A stretch of 64,000 nt of DNA from Metaphire vulgaris (taxonomy: Eukaryota > Annelida > Clitellata > Crassiclitellata > Megascolecidae). Position numbers and translations under genes: made by a program. A model generated the notes under the pieces. The model ran no database searches. It was not told the DNA's origin and saw only the letters and a program-made list of their open reading frames with translations. The stretch is taken from positions 8,035,229 through 8,099,228 of the forward strand of contig CM030841.1 of NCBI GenBank assembly GCA_018105865.1, written 5' to 3'. This document shows positions 1 through 12,080 of this stretch, piece by piece. The first letter of the stretch is position 1. Each line of letters opens with the position of its first letter.

Positions 1-328
1 TCGATTTCGGTTTCACATGAGTAGAAAAGGAAATTAATTTCATCGATTTTTTGCTTCTGTAAACCGCCTTATATAATGATGAACACTCAAAACTCTGTCT
101 CGTTCTGCTATACTTCCTTAAGTCGTGCGTTTTCTATCGAGGCTAGTATTTGTTGGACAGAAGATGTTTTATTTACAGTGTTGATGAGAACACTACACGA
201 GTTAAGCATATATACATACAGTATATATATTATATATATATGTATATACATATATATTACGTATGTATATGTAATTATGCATACATGATCAAAACCATGT
301 AAATATTGACAATCTGCTATGTGATAAC
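1..328. other. AT-rich non-coding stretch with TA repeat
   Basis: No convincing gene is visible. A degenerate TA/TATG microsatellite occupies about 206-275. The last eight bases (321-328, gtgataac) are the left target duplication of the next element. Confidence 0.6.
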
Positions 329-1361
329 CAGAGATGGACATGGGTTGGGTTAACCCATGGGTTGGGTTGGGTTGGGTTGGATTGGGTTGGGTCATAAATT
401 TAGGCAGTTGTGGTGGGTTGGGTTGGGTTGGGTTGCAAAACGCTGATTTGCACGTGGCCCAGTGCACACACCATACATTGGTTATAAAAAAATGGTTATC
501 GTTTTCCGCATTTTCATGTAACAAATTGTCGCCGAACTGTCGCTGGCAATACTGGCTTATGAAGGCTCTTAGTTAAGCGATTGGCGGGTGGGGGTTATAT
601 TCAGGACTGTCTTGAGCCCCTGGTTCTATTGATCCAAACACAGTTGTTCCTATATAATAAAGCATTAAAGGCATAAGTCTATCTCCTTTGATACATAAAA
701 CCCCCCTCGCCGTTGTGGCCGTTGCTTTCTCGATATTGTGCAGCGTCATATGCCTATAGGTAAATGTTGATCCGCAGCCACGAGATATTTGATTATGACC
801 GGTGGAAGTAAATAATTCAAGGCATTGGAATCGAGAGTCGAAATTGATTAAAGAAGGAAGTAACTTTCTTTGAACGAAGTAACTTTCTTTGAACCATCCA
901 CTGTAAATCCATCTTAATCCTCTTATTGACTCCAATAACATTTATGAGCTACTGCGTGGGAGTGCGTGCGAACTTGCTAAGCATATGCTATAATGGCTCT
1001 AGGGTTCCTAATTCGTTAGTCTTTCAACATTTGAAGCTGAATTTTAGATAGTATAAGTACAAATTATAACACGGACGTCTACCTTCCTTTGCACGCCAAT
1101 GATAATTATAATGGCGGAAAACATAGGCCCTACAGCGACATGTGAGAGGTAATTTTTAAAAATGATTTGTATGCAGTATTTGACAAATTGTTGCTTAGCA
1201 ATAAATTTGCTGAATATGTTTACTTGAAGCTTGGGTGGGTTGGATTGGGTTGGGTGAATACTTGCAATTGCCGGCATGGGTTGGGTTGGGTTGGGTTGGG
1301 TTGGAAATTTGATGGGTCGGGTTGGGTTGAATTCTAAAAAATGGACCCATGTCCATCTCTG
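329..1361. mobile_element. hAT-like non-autonomous element with GGGTT arrays
   Basis: The element starts CAGAGATGGACATGGG and ends in its inverse, CCCATGTCCATCTCTG. It is flanked by an exact 8-bp duplication, gtgataac (321-328 and 1362-1369), the length made by hAT transposases. Both subterminal zones carry GGGTT pentamer runs in the same sense (about 345-437 and 1231-1330). No transposase is recognisable inside. A 252-bp relative lies at 38729-38980. Confidence 0.88.
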
Positions 1362-1467
1362 GTGATAACAGCACATCTGATATTTATAATTCAGCAGCAG
1401 TCGAATTCACTGGTCACCATATAGTGATGGTAATTTCTTAAGGTTCCGCTGTTTATTTATTGCATTG

Positions 1468-1471
<4 letters not shown>

Positions 1472-1544
<73 letters not shown>
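1472..1544. repeat. (TA)n microsatellite
   Basis: An essentially pure run of TA dinucleotides of about 70 bp. It lies in the gene-free interval between two transposons. Confidence 0.95.
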
Positions 1545-1550
<6 letters not shown>

Positions 1551-1881
1551 GCTCTAGGAAATTTATAGAACAGTCATGACAAAACTGCAAAAAGACAGAC
1601 AGTTCGGAAAGGGTAAAAATCAAAGTGTAAATAGGAACCGATTTGTTAAGTTTTGTGATCTAGCAAAGGAATCGGGGCAATTTTCAAATAAAAATTCAGC
1701 CGTAATTTGCAGTACTGACTACTACAGTATAGTATTATTTAAATACCTTGATAGGCCGATATTTCCTGCTCATGACAGACGAGTGTCTTACTAAAGCAAG
1801 AAAAATTGACCACGAAAAGGAACTGAAGTAATATGACTATTAAGTGTATAGAAGAGAGATAGATACAGTAGATCATCATCG

Positions 1882-1950
1882 AACTTCTATTGCGCCATTT
1901 TGTCCTTTTGATAATGTTCTTGACATCAGTTGATGGTCGCTCCTTAGTAG
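1882..1950 (-). repeat. SINE-like 3' end fragment
   Basis: The segment gaacttctattgcgccattt followed by ttgatggtcgctcc is one copy of a dispersed repeat. Close copies lie near 2575-2610, 19348-19378, 22738-22760, 45286-45310 and 53090-53170. Several copies adjoin tetranucleotide runs, as expected for a SINE or LINE 3' tail. Confidence 0.55.
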
Positions 1951-1969
1951 TTTAATCGTAACCCCAGAG

Positions 1970-1972
<3 letters not shown>

Positions 1973-2027
<55 letters not shown>
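1973..2027. repeat. (GA)n microsatellite
   Basis: A run of GA dinucleotides of about 54 bp. Confidence 0.95.
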
Positions 2028-2030
<3 letters not shown>

Positions 2031-2316
2031 TACAGCAGCCTGATAAATAAGATTTTTTCGATAGATTTTGATGATGATAGTCTTCATGACATATACTCTG
2101 ATATTAATGGCGCGCGAGGTGTGACCATATTTCCACAGCGTGGTTTCTTCTCTAACAGTTTATCGATTATTGATCGGTCATGACTCATAGTAACTTCGTT
2201 AGAGAATTCGCGGAAATATTCAAATTGCCTAATTATATCTAGAGGACACATAAGAACTGTTGCGTCGGAGAAAATCGATAGATTGACTGATGTCATTCAG
2301 CACGATTATTGCACAC

Positions 2317-2419
2317 TAGTGCTGTTACGGTTAACCTAACCGAACCGAAACCGCGGTTTTTCGATTAAAACCGAACGAAACCGACCGAAATTGCACGAGG
2401 TGAAACCGTAATAGCTCTA
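2317..2419. mobile_element. Short MITE, GCTGTTACGG family
   Basis: The ends TAGTGCTGTTACGG and CCGTAATAGCTCTA are inverted repeats, and the interior is a run of CGGTT/AACCG words. The same family occurs complete at 18342-18723, where the target duplication is exact. Here the flanks (ttgcacac and ttacgcac) match at only 6 of 8 positions, so this is an older copy. Confidence 0.65.
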
Positions 2420-2696
2420 TTACGCACTTTACGCTGTATTTCCATATTCCATGGATAGATGAGTCAACTACAGTGTGTTGACGTGTGTGCGTTGTACGTC
2501 TCAGGTCTTTACACTTGGTAAATGATTTAGTCCGACTGACGACACTAGTACTTCACCATCCATCGGCTGATGTCCTGGGCGCTGTGATAGAGGCGCCATA
2601 GAAGTTACTGAGTGATTGACTGAAGGAGACGTCGCGACTTGAGAACCCGACTTCCCACCCAGAGTCCCTGGTTTCTTCATAACTCTTTAGTCGGCA

Positions 2697-3003
<307 letters not shown>

Positions 3004-3127
3004 CAGTCAGATAGACAAGCAGGCACACACAGTCATAGAGCGACAAAGACAGATAGATAGACAAACAGAAAGATATGGCAGTGCATGTGCTGTGAGCATC
3101 ACCGTAACATTCCTTAGCAATACAGAA

Positions 3128-3232
3128 TTACACACACACACCCACACAGACACACACACACACATTCATGCACTCAGGCAGGCACGCACGCACACACGCA
3201 CGCACACAAACACACACTTGCGCGCGCATATA
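3128..3232. repeat. CA-rich simple repeat
   Basis: Interrupted CA and CACG dinucleotide tracts. The following 3300-3400 is purine-rich (GAAGAAGG words). No gene is seen. Confidence 0.8.
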
Positions 3233-3420
3233 TACGTAAGTGCATAACTGTATTTGTAACTTACTGTAAGTCTTAAGAACTGAATTATTTTAGTTTGTTC
3301 TAAGAAGAATAAGAATAGAAATGCAAACTGAAGAAGGAGGAGACCTGGAGAAGGAGGAGAAGAAGAAGGAGAAGACGGAAAACGCGAAGGCAGCAATTAT
3401 AGTAGGCCTATAGGCTAGAT

Positions 3421-4210
3421 CAGGGTTTTCAAAACATTTTGGAACCGCGTTCCACTTCAGCGGTTTTATAACGTGCTGCGACCCTAATCATATCATGTAT
3501 TAAAATGTATTTTTTAAATGCATTAGGCCATCTGGCGAACGTTAGGGTTGAAAAGAATCTTGTGCGTTTTGAATAAATGGAAAAACAAAAACTGTGATTT
3601 AATTCGAATGAAAATATGAGAAATAATATATTAAGCAGAATTAATTATATTTTTGCAAAATGATAATGAAATTTCTTGAAAATCATCTTTTAAAATTTTT
3701 TGCCAGAAGCATACCTTTGTTACGCGTCATAAAAATCCTATGAGTATGGCAAAATCGCTTAACCGTTCGGTCATCCACTACTCCTTGCCCAGATATCCCT
3801 ATTGTTAGTGGGGTCTCAAAGCAAAATGGTAGGAATACGCTTTCCTTGAGTTATTTCGAAATAAGGTAAACTTTAAAAATTGCTATAGGACAGGGTTTCC
3901 CAAACTTTTGAAACTGTGCGACTCACTTCAGCGACTCTTTAACATGCCGCGTCCCTGCAAACTTATTGTCAACTGAAATTGGATAAAACACTAAGTTAAT
4001 CATTATAATATAAGCCGCGTATGGAGGATTGCAGGCCTACATCGACTTCGTAGTACCTAAGCCTACTTGCAACTTTCAAGGCTTGTGACATTGTGGTATT
4101 GGTTTTAAAAATGACACTTTTGAATCTAATTTCGCGCTATACTCCGCGCCCTACTAGGCTGAGCCCTGCGACTCACTTTTGGGTCGCAGACCACAGTTTG
4201 AGAAATACTG
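3421..4210. mobile_element. hAT-like element, CAGGGTTTTC family
   Basis: The left end CAGGGTTTTCAAAAC and right end GTTTGAGAAATACTG are inverted. Both sides carry the exact 8-bp duplication ggctagat (3413-3420 and 4211-4218). A second left-end sequence, CAGGGTTTCCCAAAC, occurs inside at 3891, so one copy may be embedded in another. No intact coding region is seen. Confidence 0.8.
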
Positions 4211-4423
4211 GGCTAGATAGCTTATTGCAGCGATAACAACGAATGACTTGCCTACTGGAAATCGATGGACATTGACTTCTGTGACTATCCAGGACTTTTG
4301 TATTCGCGGCTTTTGACCATTTCTGTTTATGCAGCCTTGATGACAAATCGTGAGAGTCGGCGCTAAGCAACTAGAAATTCTTACAATTAAAATGCAACTT
4401 TAAGACACGATGTTGGTGCTGCA

Positions 4424-4708
4424 CAGTGGCGTAGCGTGACTTTCGGGGGCCCAGAGGGCATCCCCTATAGGATATGGGGGCCCCTATAGGCTAACATAGA
4501 TTACCGGTACACCGTTCTAAAAATAAGGTTTACTCCCTAATTCAATAATTACTCACTTTGTAGCAGTAATATTGCAATAGTGGTAAAGTGTAAAAATAAA
4601 TCGTTGTTTAGTAAGTTGTTGCAAGTTGCAACCACCCTTTGAGGGCCCCCTTCTTCCGGGGCCCTGGGGAGCTTTCTGCAAATTGCCCCCACCCACGTTA
4701 CGCCACTG
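4424..4708. mobile_element. hAT-type MITE, CAGTGGCGTAGC family
   Basis: The 285-bp element begins CAGTGGCGTAGCG and ends CGTTACGCCACTG. An exact 8-bp duplication gtgctgca flanks it (4416-4423 and 4709-4716). It has G-rich and C-rich subterminal blocks and no coding capacity. Related elements lie near 12260, 41000, 47304 and 54946. Confidence 0.92.
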
Positions 4709-4716
4709 GTGCTGCA

Positions 4717-5488
4717 GAAGCTCATATATTTTCTGCAGAAGCTTTAAAATGTTCTCAGAAAGATATGAACGAACTCCGTCCCGTCCAGAAGATGCCTATC
4801 TGTTAGGTTATTGCGTCAGGGAATGCAAAAGTGAACGATGGGCCAGTTCCGCCCTGAAAAAATCTGTCAAAATTGAGAAATAACGGCTGCAATTTTGAGA
4901 GAAATTAGGAATCTTGAAAATTTACTGTATATGATGTCAGTCACGAATTTCTGATTTCGCCGTTGAATTCGTGACACAAAATACAAACTTTTGTCTAAAA
5001 GTTTTTGTGTCGAGGTTTCCGGCATATTACTTTCCGGAAGACCATTTAGTAAGTTATTCTATAGCACAACGTTCCGCAACTTTTCCACGCCGGGCCAAAG
5101 ATATATTGGGATAATTTCTTTTAATTTCTTTTCGCGGGCCATGGTTGCCAACTTGCAATGCCCTAGTGAGAAAATCCTCACACATATAGGCCTATGCATA
5201 TATAAATATGCATATAATTGAAGAAATATAGAAATAAATTTTTTGCGTGTGAAAAAAGTGGCGCTGTAAAATGTATAATAATTATTACAATAATTCTTAT
5301 ATTACACACTAACAATATACAGTATACATGTACAGTATTATATTGCATAGAGTGACAGTGCCGTAAGACCACGTTCGCGTATACAGCAAGACAGCACAAG
5401 TCTGTTTCCGTTATCGCGTCAACAGAAGTGGTTGGGACGCTGTATTGTGTAGATTAGTCTACCTCAGCATAAACAAAAGTTGTTATGG

Positions 5489-5542
<54 letters not shown>

Positions 5543-5821
5543 AGCAGAAAATATAGATAATGTACGAATGCGAAGGAAATCGGAAAGACGCATAGCCTAG
5601 ACAAAATGCGCAAAATGAAATGCTGCGCGTAAACAAGAAGATACCTTACATGTAGGCTATATATGGTGCATAACTATATTATAGGCCTATACGTGAATAA
5701 TCCCCATTGCCAAATAAAATTATAAAATGTAAAACAAACTTACCATCCGACAGAGAGAGGGATATACGTATATATAGGCCTACTGTATATAAAAATAATA
5801 TGCATATATATTCAGTGTAGG

Positions 5822-5869
<48 letters not shown>

Positions 5870-5882
5870 GTGTATCTGAGTG

Positions 5883-5971
<89 letters not shown>

Positions 5972-7238
5972 AGAGAGAGAGAGCATCGCTTTACGGTTTG
6001 AGTACAATTATTGCCAGTGCATAGAACAGATGTTGCCTGTTCCTGACTTAGATAAATGAAAACATGCGTCCGTTAAAACGTAAAAGAATTCTTTGCTGAA
6101 AGCGAAATTTTCCTGCGCGAACGACGTTAGATTGTTCCATCGTCATGTTGTTTAATAACGACTGTTTTCTGTATACTAATGCGAAGAATTAATAAAAATA
6201 ACAGTTCTAGTCCGTGAGACAAGCAATGTAACTCCATAGTTACGTATAGTCCATGTAATTTGCACGTTTGACGATAAGGTTTCAGAGGAGGGGATTTCGA
6301 GGAGAAAAATTTTGAAGGAGAAAATTTATTTCACAGACGCCAAAATGTTTTGGCCAATGGCAGAAGCATCTAACTCTTCTGTCTCGATGCTCTGGAGGAA
6401 AGGAGAAAGGAGACAAAAGGCAATCGAGCCTATAGGGCCTAATTCAAACAGGCCAGAAAACTAAAAATTCTCGTTCGCTTCCCAGTTGCTGATGGAGAGT
6501 CCCCGAGCGATGCCAGGGATGTTCGCGCAATACTTGCACCACTTAAAACTGCGTAGGCCTACTAGCGTCGGAACGTTCTATAAGGTTCTGTTTGTTTGTA
6601 ATTAATTTACAAGAGTGTCCGTCCGTTGTTATGAACTGCCATATATATCGCGAAATTAACGCAGCAATGTCCCATTTGAACCGCATATATAGCAGGCAAC
6701 GTCTACGCGTCCGTTTTGTTGCCTTCGCGTATTATTTCTCTACAAAATACACTCAGATAAGTGATCCCTTTGGATTTCGGAGTGATGATGTAAATATTCG
6801 CTTCTTCTTCCAAATTGATTATTAATTACAGTGTAACCGATGCTTTATATTTACAGTGCCAATGATGCGAACTACGGTTACCCCTAATCGATGCATAGAG
6901 TTGTCCATGACTGATGCATCCACGTGCTTACACTGTACATATATGAATTGACCGATTCTTGAATTTTCGATACAGATATAGATCGTGGTCAACGGTCTAC
7001 TACTCAACTGCTGCTCTGCGCTCGTCAACCGACTCGTGTTCGATTTCGTGATCGCTGAATCCTGTAGCTGCTATTGTTCGCCCCTTTTTTAGAGTTTCCA
7101 GGTCGTTCTTTTGCTGTTGATAGTTCTATCATCAGAGTCCAAAATTCAGGCAAAGTTCGATTTCCTTAAGACGAATGTTGACGCTCGGTCGCTTTCGGTC
7201 AGATCGTGACGTTTCGATTGCAAGACGAAGGAGGCAAC
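4717..7238. other. Gene-poor upstream region of the TRIM-like gene
   Basis: No coding exon was recognised. It holds (GA)n at 5490-5541, (TA)n at 5823-5867 and 5885-5933, then (AG)n at 5934-5987. The promoter and 5' leader of the following gene should lie in the last few hundred bases, but no clear TATA box was found. Confidence 0.5.
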
Positions 7239-10200
7239 ATGGCGACCAACAATGTACTGGTTAACGAGATCTACGACCATTTCCTGGTCTGCAAGATATG
7301 TTCAGAGGGCTACAAGGGTCCGAAGACGCTGGCGTGTCAGCACACGTTCTGCAAAGACTGTCTCGTCAAGCACCACGACACGGAGCAACAGCGTCCGCAC
7401 GGATACCGCTTCCTGTCGCGCTCCGTGTCCTGTCCCGTCTGTCACAAGCGGACGGATCTACCGATCGGCGGAATTCCGAAACTGTCCGACAACTTCCTCG
7501 TCTCGAATCTGTACGACGTCGTGGAAAGGCGTCGACAACAACAGGGCGCTCAAACGACGAAGTTCACGTCGTCGGCCGCCTCCGCCGCCGCCGCCGCCGC
7601 TGCCGCCGCTCAGTGCGACATCTGCCGGCCGACGACGATGACGACCGGGGCGAGAACGCGCGTCGGAAACGACAACCACGCCTACTACCGGTGCCTCGAC
7701 TGCTCGAAGACGCTGTGCCGGCGCTGTGCCGACCTGCACCGACGCACCAAGGTCACCAGGGACCACGGACTGTTCGACGTCGGCGTCCGCGAGAGGGACG
7801 TTCAGTGCCGCGTGCACCGCGACGAGACCGTCCGTTTCTTCTGCGAACCGTGCGGCGAATGCATCTGCGTCCTGTGCACCTTCCAGGACCAGCACAAGGA
7901 CCACGAGGTGTTCACGTTCACCGAGGGCCTCGAGCGGCACGGACGGTCGTTCGACGGCCTGATCGAGCGCAGCCGGGCCCGGTGCCGTCGGCTGCGGGAG
8001 CAGATCGAGCTGATCGCCAGGTGCGAAACGAACGCAAAGACGATCGAGGACTGCGTACGGGAATTCGCCATGGAGATGGTGAGGCAGGTACGTCGACAGG
8101 AAAGGGAGATTATCCGCGAATTGAAGGAACTGTTCGGGGCCGGCAAGGCGCGAGAGTTCGTCCAGCAGAAGACGGCTCTGCAGGAGACGCTGCACGCGCT
8201 CGAAAACACCTGCAGTCTGACGGAGATAGTCGTAAAGGACAGAGGCGTCGAGCTCCTGATGCTCAAGAACGAAATCAACCAGAAGCTCAACAAACTTCTG
8301 GCGGAGGACAGGTTCCTCGCTTCGCCGGATTTCCTCGCGCGGTCGGTAGTTTTCGTTCCTGGAAATTGTACCCTCGGAGAATTGAATTTCGAAGACGAGG
8401 GGGATTGTCACGAAGAGCATTCTGCGAGATGTCACGTGACGAAATCGAAGCGCACGGAACACGGCGGCAGCAGCAGCATCAGCAGAAGCAGCTTCGATCC
8501 GGCAAATCCTCGCTACATCTCCGATGACGGCGGCGGAAGACAGGAAGTTAAAGATTTCGAGGACGATGAGTCATTCAGCAACACCAAGGAAGAGGGAGAC
8601 CAGACCGACAGGAAACAAACGGACGAACGCCGTCTGGCGGACATCTTGTCGCGTGATGCGTCGAAGAGAAACGGACGGACAAGAGCGTGTCAGAACGAGG
8701 CTACAACAACAACAACGGAAACAGCTCAGTCGTCGTCAAAAGCGCAATCGCCGAACGGAGAATGCAACTGTTCGAACAAGAGGAAATCGTTTGCCGTCGT
8801 CGTTGATCGATCGACAATGACGGCGACAACATTCGACGCCAAATGCGACAAGGTGCTGGACACCGACGGACTCGTTTGCACCGAAAACGACTCTACCCAA
8901 TCGACGCAAACTGAGGTCCGGACAGTTGAAACGGCCACCGATGCAGTATTAATGGCGAACAAGGCCACCGATACTATAGCCCCCGAGTATCTAGACAAAT
9001 CTGTAGCGACCGAGAGTTCGTATTTTCGCAGCACCGTCGACGACGACGCCAAAGAGATCGCACCCGATGCGGTAACGACTACGAACCGAACAACCCGCAC
9101 CGCGAGCGATCATGCAGAAGCGGACAGCGCCGACCGACTGCCGACTGTAACAACAAGAGTAAAACACTGCAGCAGCAGCAGCAGCAACAACAACAACAAC
9201 ACAACGGCGTCTTCCCCGAGGAAGTCGAGGTCTGCCGGCGGCGACAGGGGGGATGGAAGTCTGAGTTCGACCACGGCGTGTCATGGTTACGAAGTGCTTC
9301 GGAGGCAGACGCGAATATCGCTCAGCAGAGGAACTGGTACCGTACCGGTGTCGACGGTCGAGCGAGGCACGTCCACCGATCCGCCGCCGCCGAATCCGGC
9401 CGGCGGCTTAACCGAGCGAGCGTCGTCGCCGGTACGCTTCAGCGCCGTCGACAAGGCGGTGTCGGCGAGCAGCGGAGAGATCGCGGAACCCGTGGACACG
9501 TTCCAGCTGTCCGGCAAACTGCATCAGAAGCTGTTCAGCAAGAGTGGACCGAAGCTGGACGTCATCTGCGAAGATTCCGAAGAACCTTCGTCATCGTCAG
9601 AGGAAGAAGAAGAAGAAGATGGTCTCCCTCCGACTGGACCGCTTCCAATGAGACAGCGATTCACCGCCAGAGGCCTTGCGTCGTCGTCGGGACAAATTCA
9701 GAAAGGCGGCGGCGTTCTAACGCACAGGGAGAAGTTCGCTCCGTCGTTCGGATCCAGGCTCCGCGGACCTACTCAGACCAGCAGTATATTCAGCGTCGAA
9801 GGCAGAAGATCGGCGTCGTCCATACTGTGGAAGGTCGAAATGGGTACGAACACTTCGTTCGTCGACCTTCAGGACAAGGCCGTCGGCACCGATTCGCCGA
9901 TGCTCGACACCAAGATGGCCGAATGCATCAGCAAACTGAAAACGGTGAGACGGCGTCTGGAGACGAAGCAGACGGCGAACGCGTCGACGTCCACTTCCGG
10001 TTCGAAAGAATCGCCGGAAATGACGACATCGACGTCGTCTTTCGAATCGACCGAACGGAGACCGTCGGCGGCGGCGGCGGCGGCTGCAGCGCTACCTCCT
10101 TCCCCGACGTCTCCGCGTCTCCTCGCCGAGCGGCGGAACAAGATGACGCTCAGCATCGATCAGACGTATCTGTCGTCTCCTCGAAAACAGCGCCACCGAT

Positions 10201-10469
10201 CCGCCTACGCCAGACCCGCCGACTCGTCTCCGTCGGAGAGCAGCGATCCGGACCAGACGAGCCCCATGACGACGACGACGTCGACCTCGCAACGGGTTCT
10301 ACCGACGACGACGACGAGGCGACCGCCGACGACGGCGCTCGCCCGCAAACAACGGACCCTCATCGGCGATGCGCTGCGCGTCTCGCCCGGTTCGACCTGC
10401 ACCGCTAAAGCGCGTTCACCTCGAATCATTCGCAAACAACACGAACAAACCACCTCGCAGAACACTTAG
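7239..10469 (+). CDS. TRIM-like RING/B-box/coiled-coil protein, probable E3 ubiquitin ligase
   Basis: This single uninterrupted frame encodes 1076 residues. The ATG at 7239 is chosen because it has A at -3 and G at +4; the frame is open 33 bases further upstream but without an ATG. A C3HC4 RING spans about residues 18-68 (C18, C21, C33, H35, C38, C41, C65, C68). A B-box 1 follows at about 126-176 and a B-box 2 at about 190-222, then a predicted coiled coil to about 345. This order defines the TRIM/RBCC family, whose RING usually recruits a ubiquitin E2. No NHL, SPRY or filamin domain follows. Instead about 700 low-complexity residues rich in Ser, Thr and Arg contain poly-Ala, an acidic Ser/Glu run and two TQT motifs. 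The lack of introns might reflect retroposition. GC content is far above the surroundings. A transposon starts 20 bp after the stop codon. The TRIM class is certain; the orthologue and substrate are not. Confidence 0.93.
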   Translation: MATNNVLVNEIYDHFLVCKICSEGYKGPKTLACQHTFCKDCLVKHHDTEQQRPHGYRFLSRSVSCPVCHKRTDLPIGGIPKLSDNFLVSNLYDVVERRRQQQGAQTTKFTSSAASAAAAAAAAAQCDICRPTTMTTGARTRVGNDNHAYYRCLDCSKTLCRRCADLHRRTKVTRDHGLFDVGVRERDVQCRVHRDETVRFFCEPCGECICVLCTFQDQHKDHEVFTFTEGLERHGRSFDGLIERSRARCRRLREQIELIARCETNAKTIEDCVREFAMEMVRQVRRQEREIIRELKELFGAGKAREFVQQKTALQETLHALENTCSLTEIVVKDRGVELLMLKNEINQKLNKLLAEDRFLASPDFLARSVVFVPGNCTLGELNFEDEGDCHEEHSARCHVTKSKRTEHGGSSSISRSSFDPANPRYISDDGGGRQEVKDFEDDESFSNTKEEGDQTDRKQTDERRLADILSRDASKRNGRTRACQNEATTTTTETAQSSSKAQSPNGECNCSNKRKSFAVVVDRSTMTATTFDAKCDKVLDTDGLVCTENDSTQSTQTEVRTVETATDAVLMANKATDTIAPEYLDKSVATESSYFRSTVDDDAKEIAPDAVTTTNRTTRTASDHAEADSADRLPTVTTRVKHCSSSSSNNNNNTTASSPRKSRSAGGDRGDGSLSSTTACHGYEVLRRQTRISLSRGTGTVPVSTVERGTSTDPPPPNPAGGLTERASSPVRFSAVDKAVSASSGEIAEPVDTFQLSGKLHQKLFSKSGPKLDVICEDSEEPSSSSEEEEEEDGLPPTGPLPMRQRFTARGLASSSGQIQKGGGVLTHREKFAPSFGSRLRGPTQTSSIFSVEGRRSASSILWKVEMGTNTSFVDLQDKAVGTDSPMLDTKMAECISKLKTVRRRLETKQTANASTSTSGSKESPEMTTSTSSFESTERRPSAAAAAAAALPPSPTSPRLLAERRNKMTLSIDQTYLSSPRKQRHRSAYARPADSSPSESSDPDQTSPMTTTTSTSQRVLPTTTTRRPPTTALARKQRTLIGDALRVSPGSTCTAKARSPRIIRKQHEQTTSQNT

Positions 10470-10488
10470 AAAAATAGTTATTTTCAAC

Positions 10489-11042
10489 CATGGGCGGCGC
10501 CCACACATTTTGGTAGAAGGGGACACCTGCCCCCCAGTGGCGTGCAGGGAGTGGTGGGCGCGCGGGACCAAAGTCGATTTGGACGCCCCCATCATCTGGT
10601 GGATACCCGGTTTTGACAATCCAAAAAAGCGACTGAGTCAATTTTATACGCCCCTCTGTAATGTGCCCGGTGGCAAATCGATCATTTTAAGTGGTTTTAC
10701 TGCAAAAAAGTGTCGACAAGCAGAAAAAGGTCGTCGAGTCAATTTTTACGACCCCTTTGGTGTGCGCCTGGGGCCATGGCCCCACCCGCCCCCTCTGCAC
10801 GCTACTGCCTGTCCTCCTGGAAAATGCAAATCTATTTTGTAACTGACTATATATATTTTGGTTTTAACCAATATTTCCACGCCAGAACAGAATATAACAG
10901 TAAGCTTACCTGATTTTGTTTGGGTTTTACCTGACATTTTGGCGATCTTTTAAAATTGTTAAATTTTGCATTTGAAAATCTTGCTGAAACATTAGCTGCG
11001 ACCATTGTGCTTCCCCCTGAAAAATTTCTATGGGCGCCCATG
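10489..11042. mobile_element. CATGGGCG-family element with a second element inside
   Basis: The ends CATGGGCGGCGCCC and GGGCGCCCATG are inverted. Inside, CAGTGGCGTGCAGGG at 10535 pairs with CTGCACGCTACTG ending near 10807, which suggests a nested CAGTGGCG-type insertion. The interior carries one copy of the gacaagc-poly(A) motif. It begins 20 bp after the TRIM stop, so it probably lies in that gene's 3' UTR. No clean target duplication was seen. Confidence 0.6.
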
Positions 11043-11482
11043 TTTTTGGTTCTCCAACGTAGAGTTGTCGCGTCGAATGTCTGAAACGCATCGGCCCAAT
11101 CACCTGGCTACTGGGCGACGATATTTTTGCATAACACAGGGCGTAGAATAGATAATACTGCGTGCATTTCGAAGATAAAGAGTTCGGAAACATGGCATAT
11201 ATCTACAATGACGATTCTCAGACTACTCAGAGTGGGAATTTTCAAATCGCGTCTAGACATAAAGTACTGGCCATAAAGTGGCATGGAAATTTACAGGGAC
11301 CATAAAGGGTAAATCAATCTTATGTGCCCCAGACCGCGTACGCATTAGCGTTTTGGTAGCTTCGTATCGTAGGCTACCAGGAGCGATTCTTAGTAGAGAT
11401 AAAGAGGCGCCATAAAAATGCTTCATTACGTTGCATTACATTATAGGCCTATTACTGTAGTTTGCCCTGCGAAATGACTCAA

Positions 11483-11895
11483 GGGGCCGTCCATAAATGA
11501 CCACGCGATTTTGGCAGTTTTTGACCCCGCTCCCCTCGTCAAAAGTCTTCACAAATGTCAGACCCACTAAAAATGACGTCACAACGCGTTAGCCCCTCTT
11601 TCTAATGTCAAAATTAATGTTTCAATGCACTTATTTCTCGAATGAAGCGGGTATTGCAATGAATTCGTTTGAAATACTCATAATTATCATAGTTGAAGAA
11701 ACTTTTTCAAATTATTTTCACAAATTGAATTATACGTGTAAAATAATTTCAACTTTGCAGTAATATAGCAATGCGTTATTAATAACAATAATTAGTATTA
11801 TGTGACGTCACATTTCTGGAAACTCCCTTCCTCCGTCGTCACAAATGTTTGAAACCCTCCCCCTAAGTGCGTGACGTTATTTATAGACAGTCCCC
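11483..11895. mobile_element. MITE with GTCCATAAATNACGTCACGC termini
   Basis: The left end GGGGCCGTCCATAAATGAC and the inverse of the right end, GGGGACTGTCTATAAATAAC, match well. Further inside both arms carry CACAAATGT and TGACGTCA words. A second copy lies at 27220-27588 and right-end fragments occur near 32588-32702. There is no coding capacity. Confidence 0.75.
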
Positions 11896-12080
11896 AAGGT
11901 CTGGACCACAGTTTAATAATGAAACAACATGAGAAGGGGAATGCTCAACGGTGTAAACGGACCCCGTGTACTACTCAACAATTTCTACAGACCCAGAGGC
12001 CAATATTTTCCAGAACACAGTGTACGCCTATATTCATCTATGCTTAACACATTCCAATTGAGATGTAGGCCCTACGCAAG

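Noticed and set aside
345..437. Telomeric repeat
   Set aside because: The unit is GGGTT, not TTAGGG, and it lies inside a transposon with a target duplication.
7206..7238. Earlier GTG start for the TRIM-like protein
   Set aside because: Nuclear genes of animals rarely start at GTG; the ATG at 7239 has a better context and the RING begins soon after.
7458..8462. Long minus-strand frame opposite the RING/B-box region
   Set aside because: A shadow of the GC-rich coding strand, with no recognisable domain.
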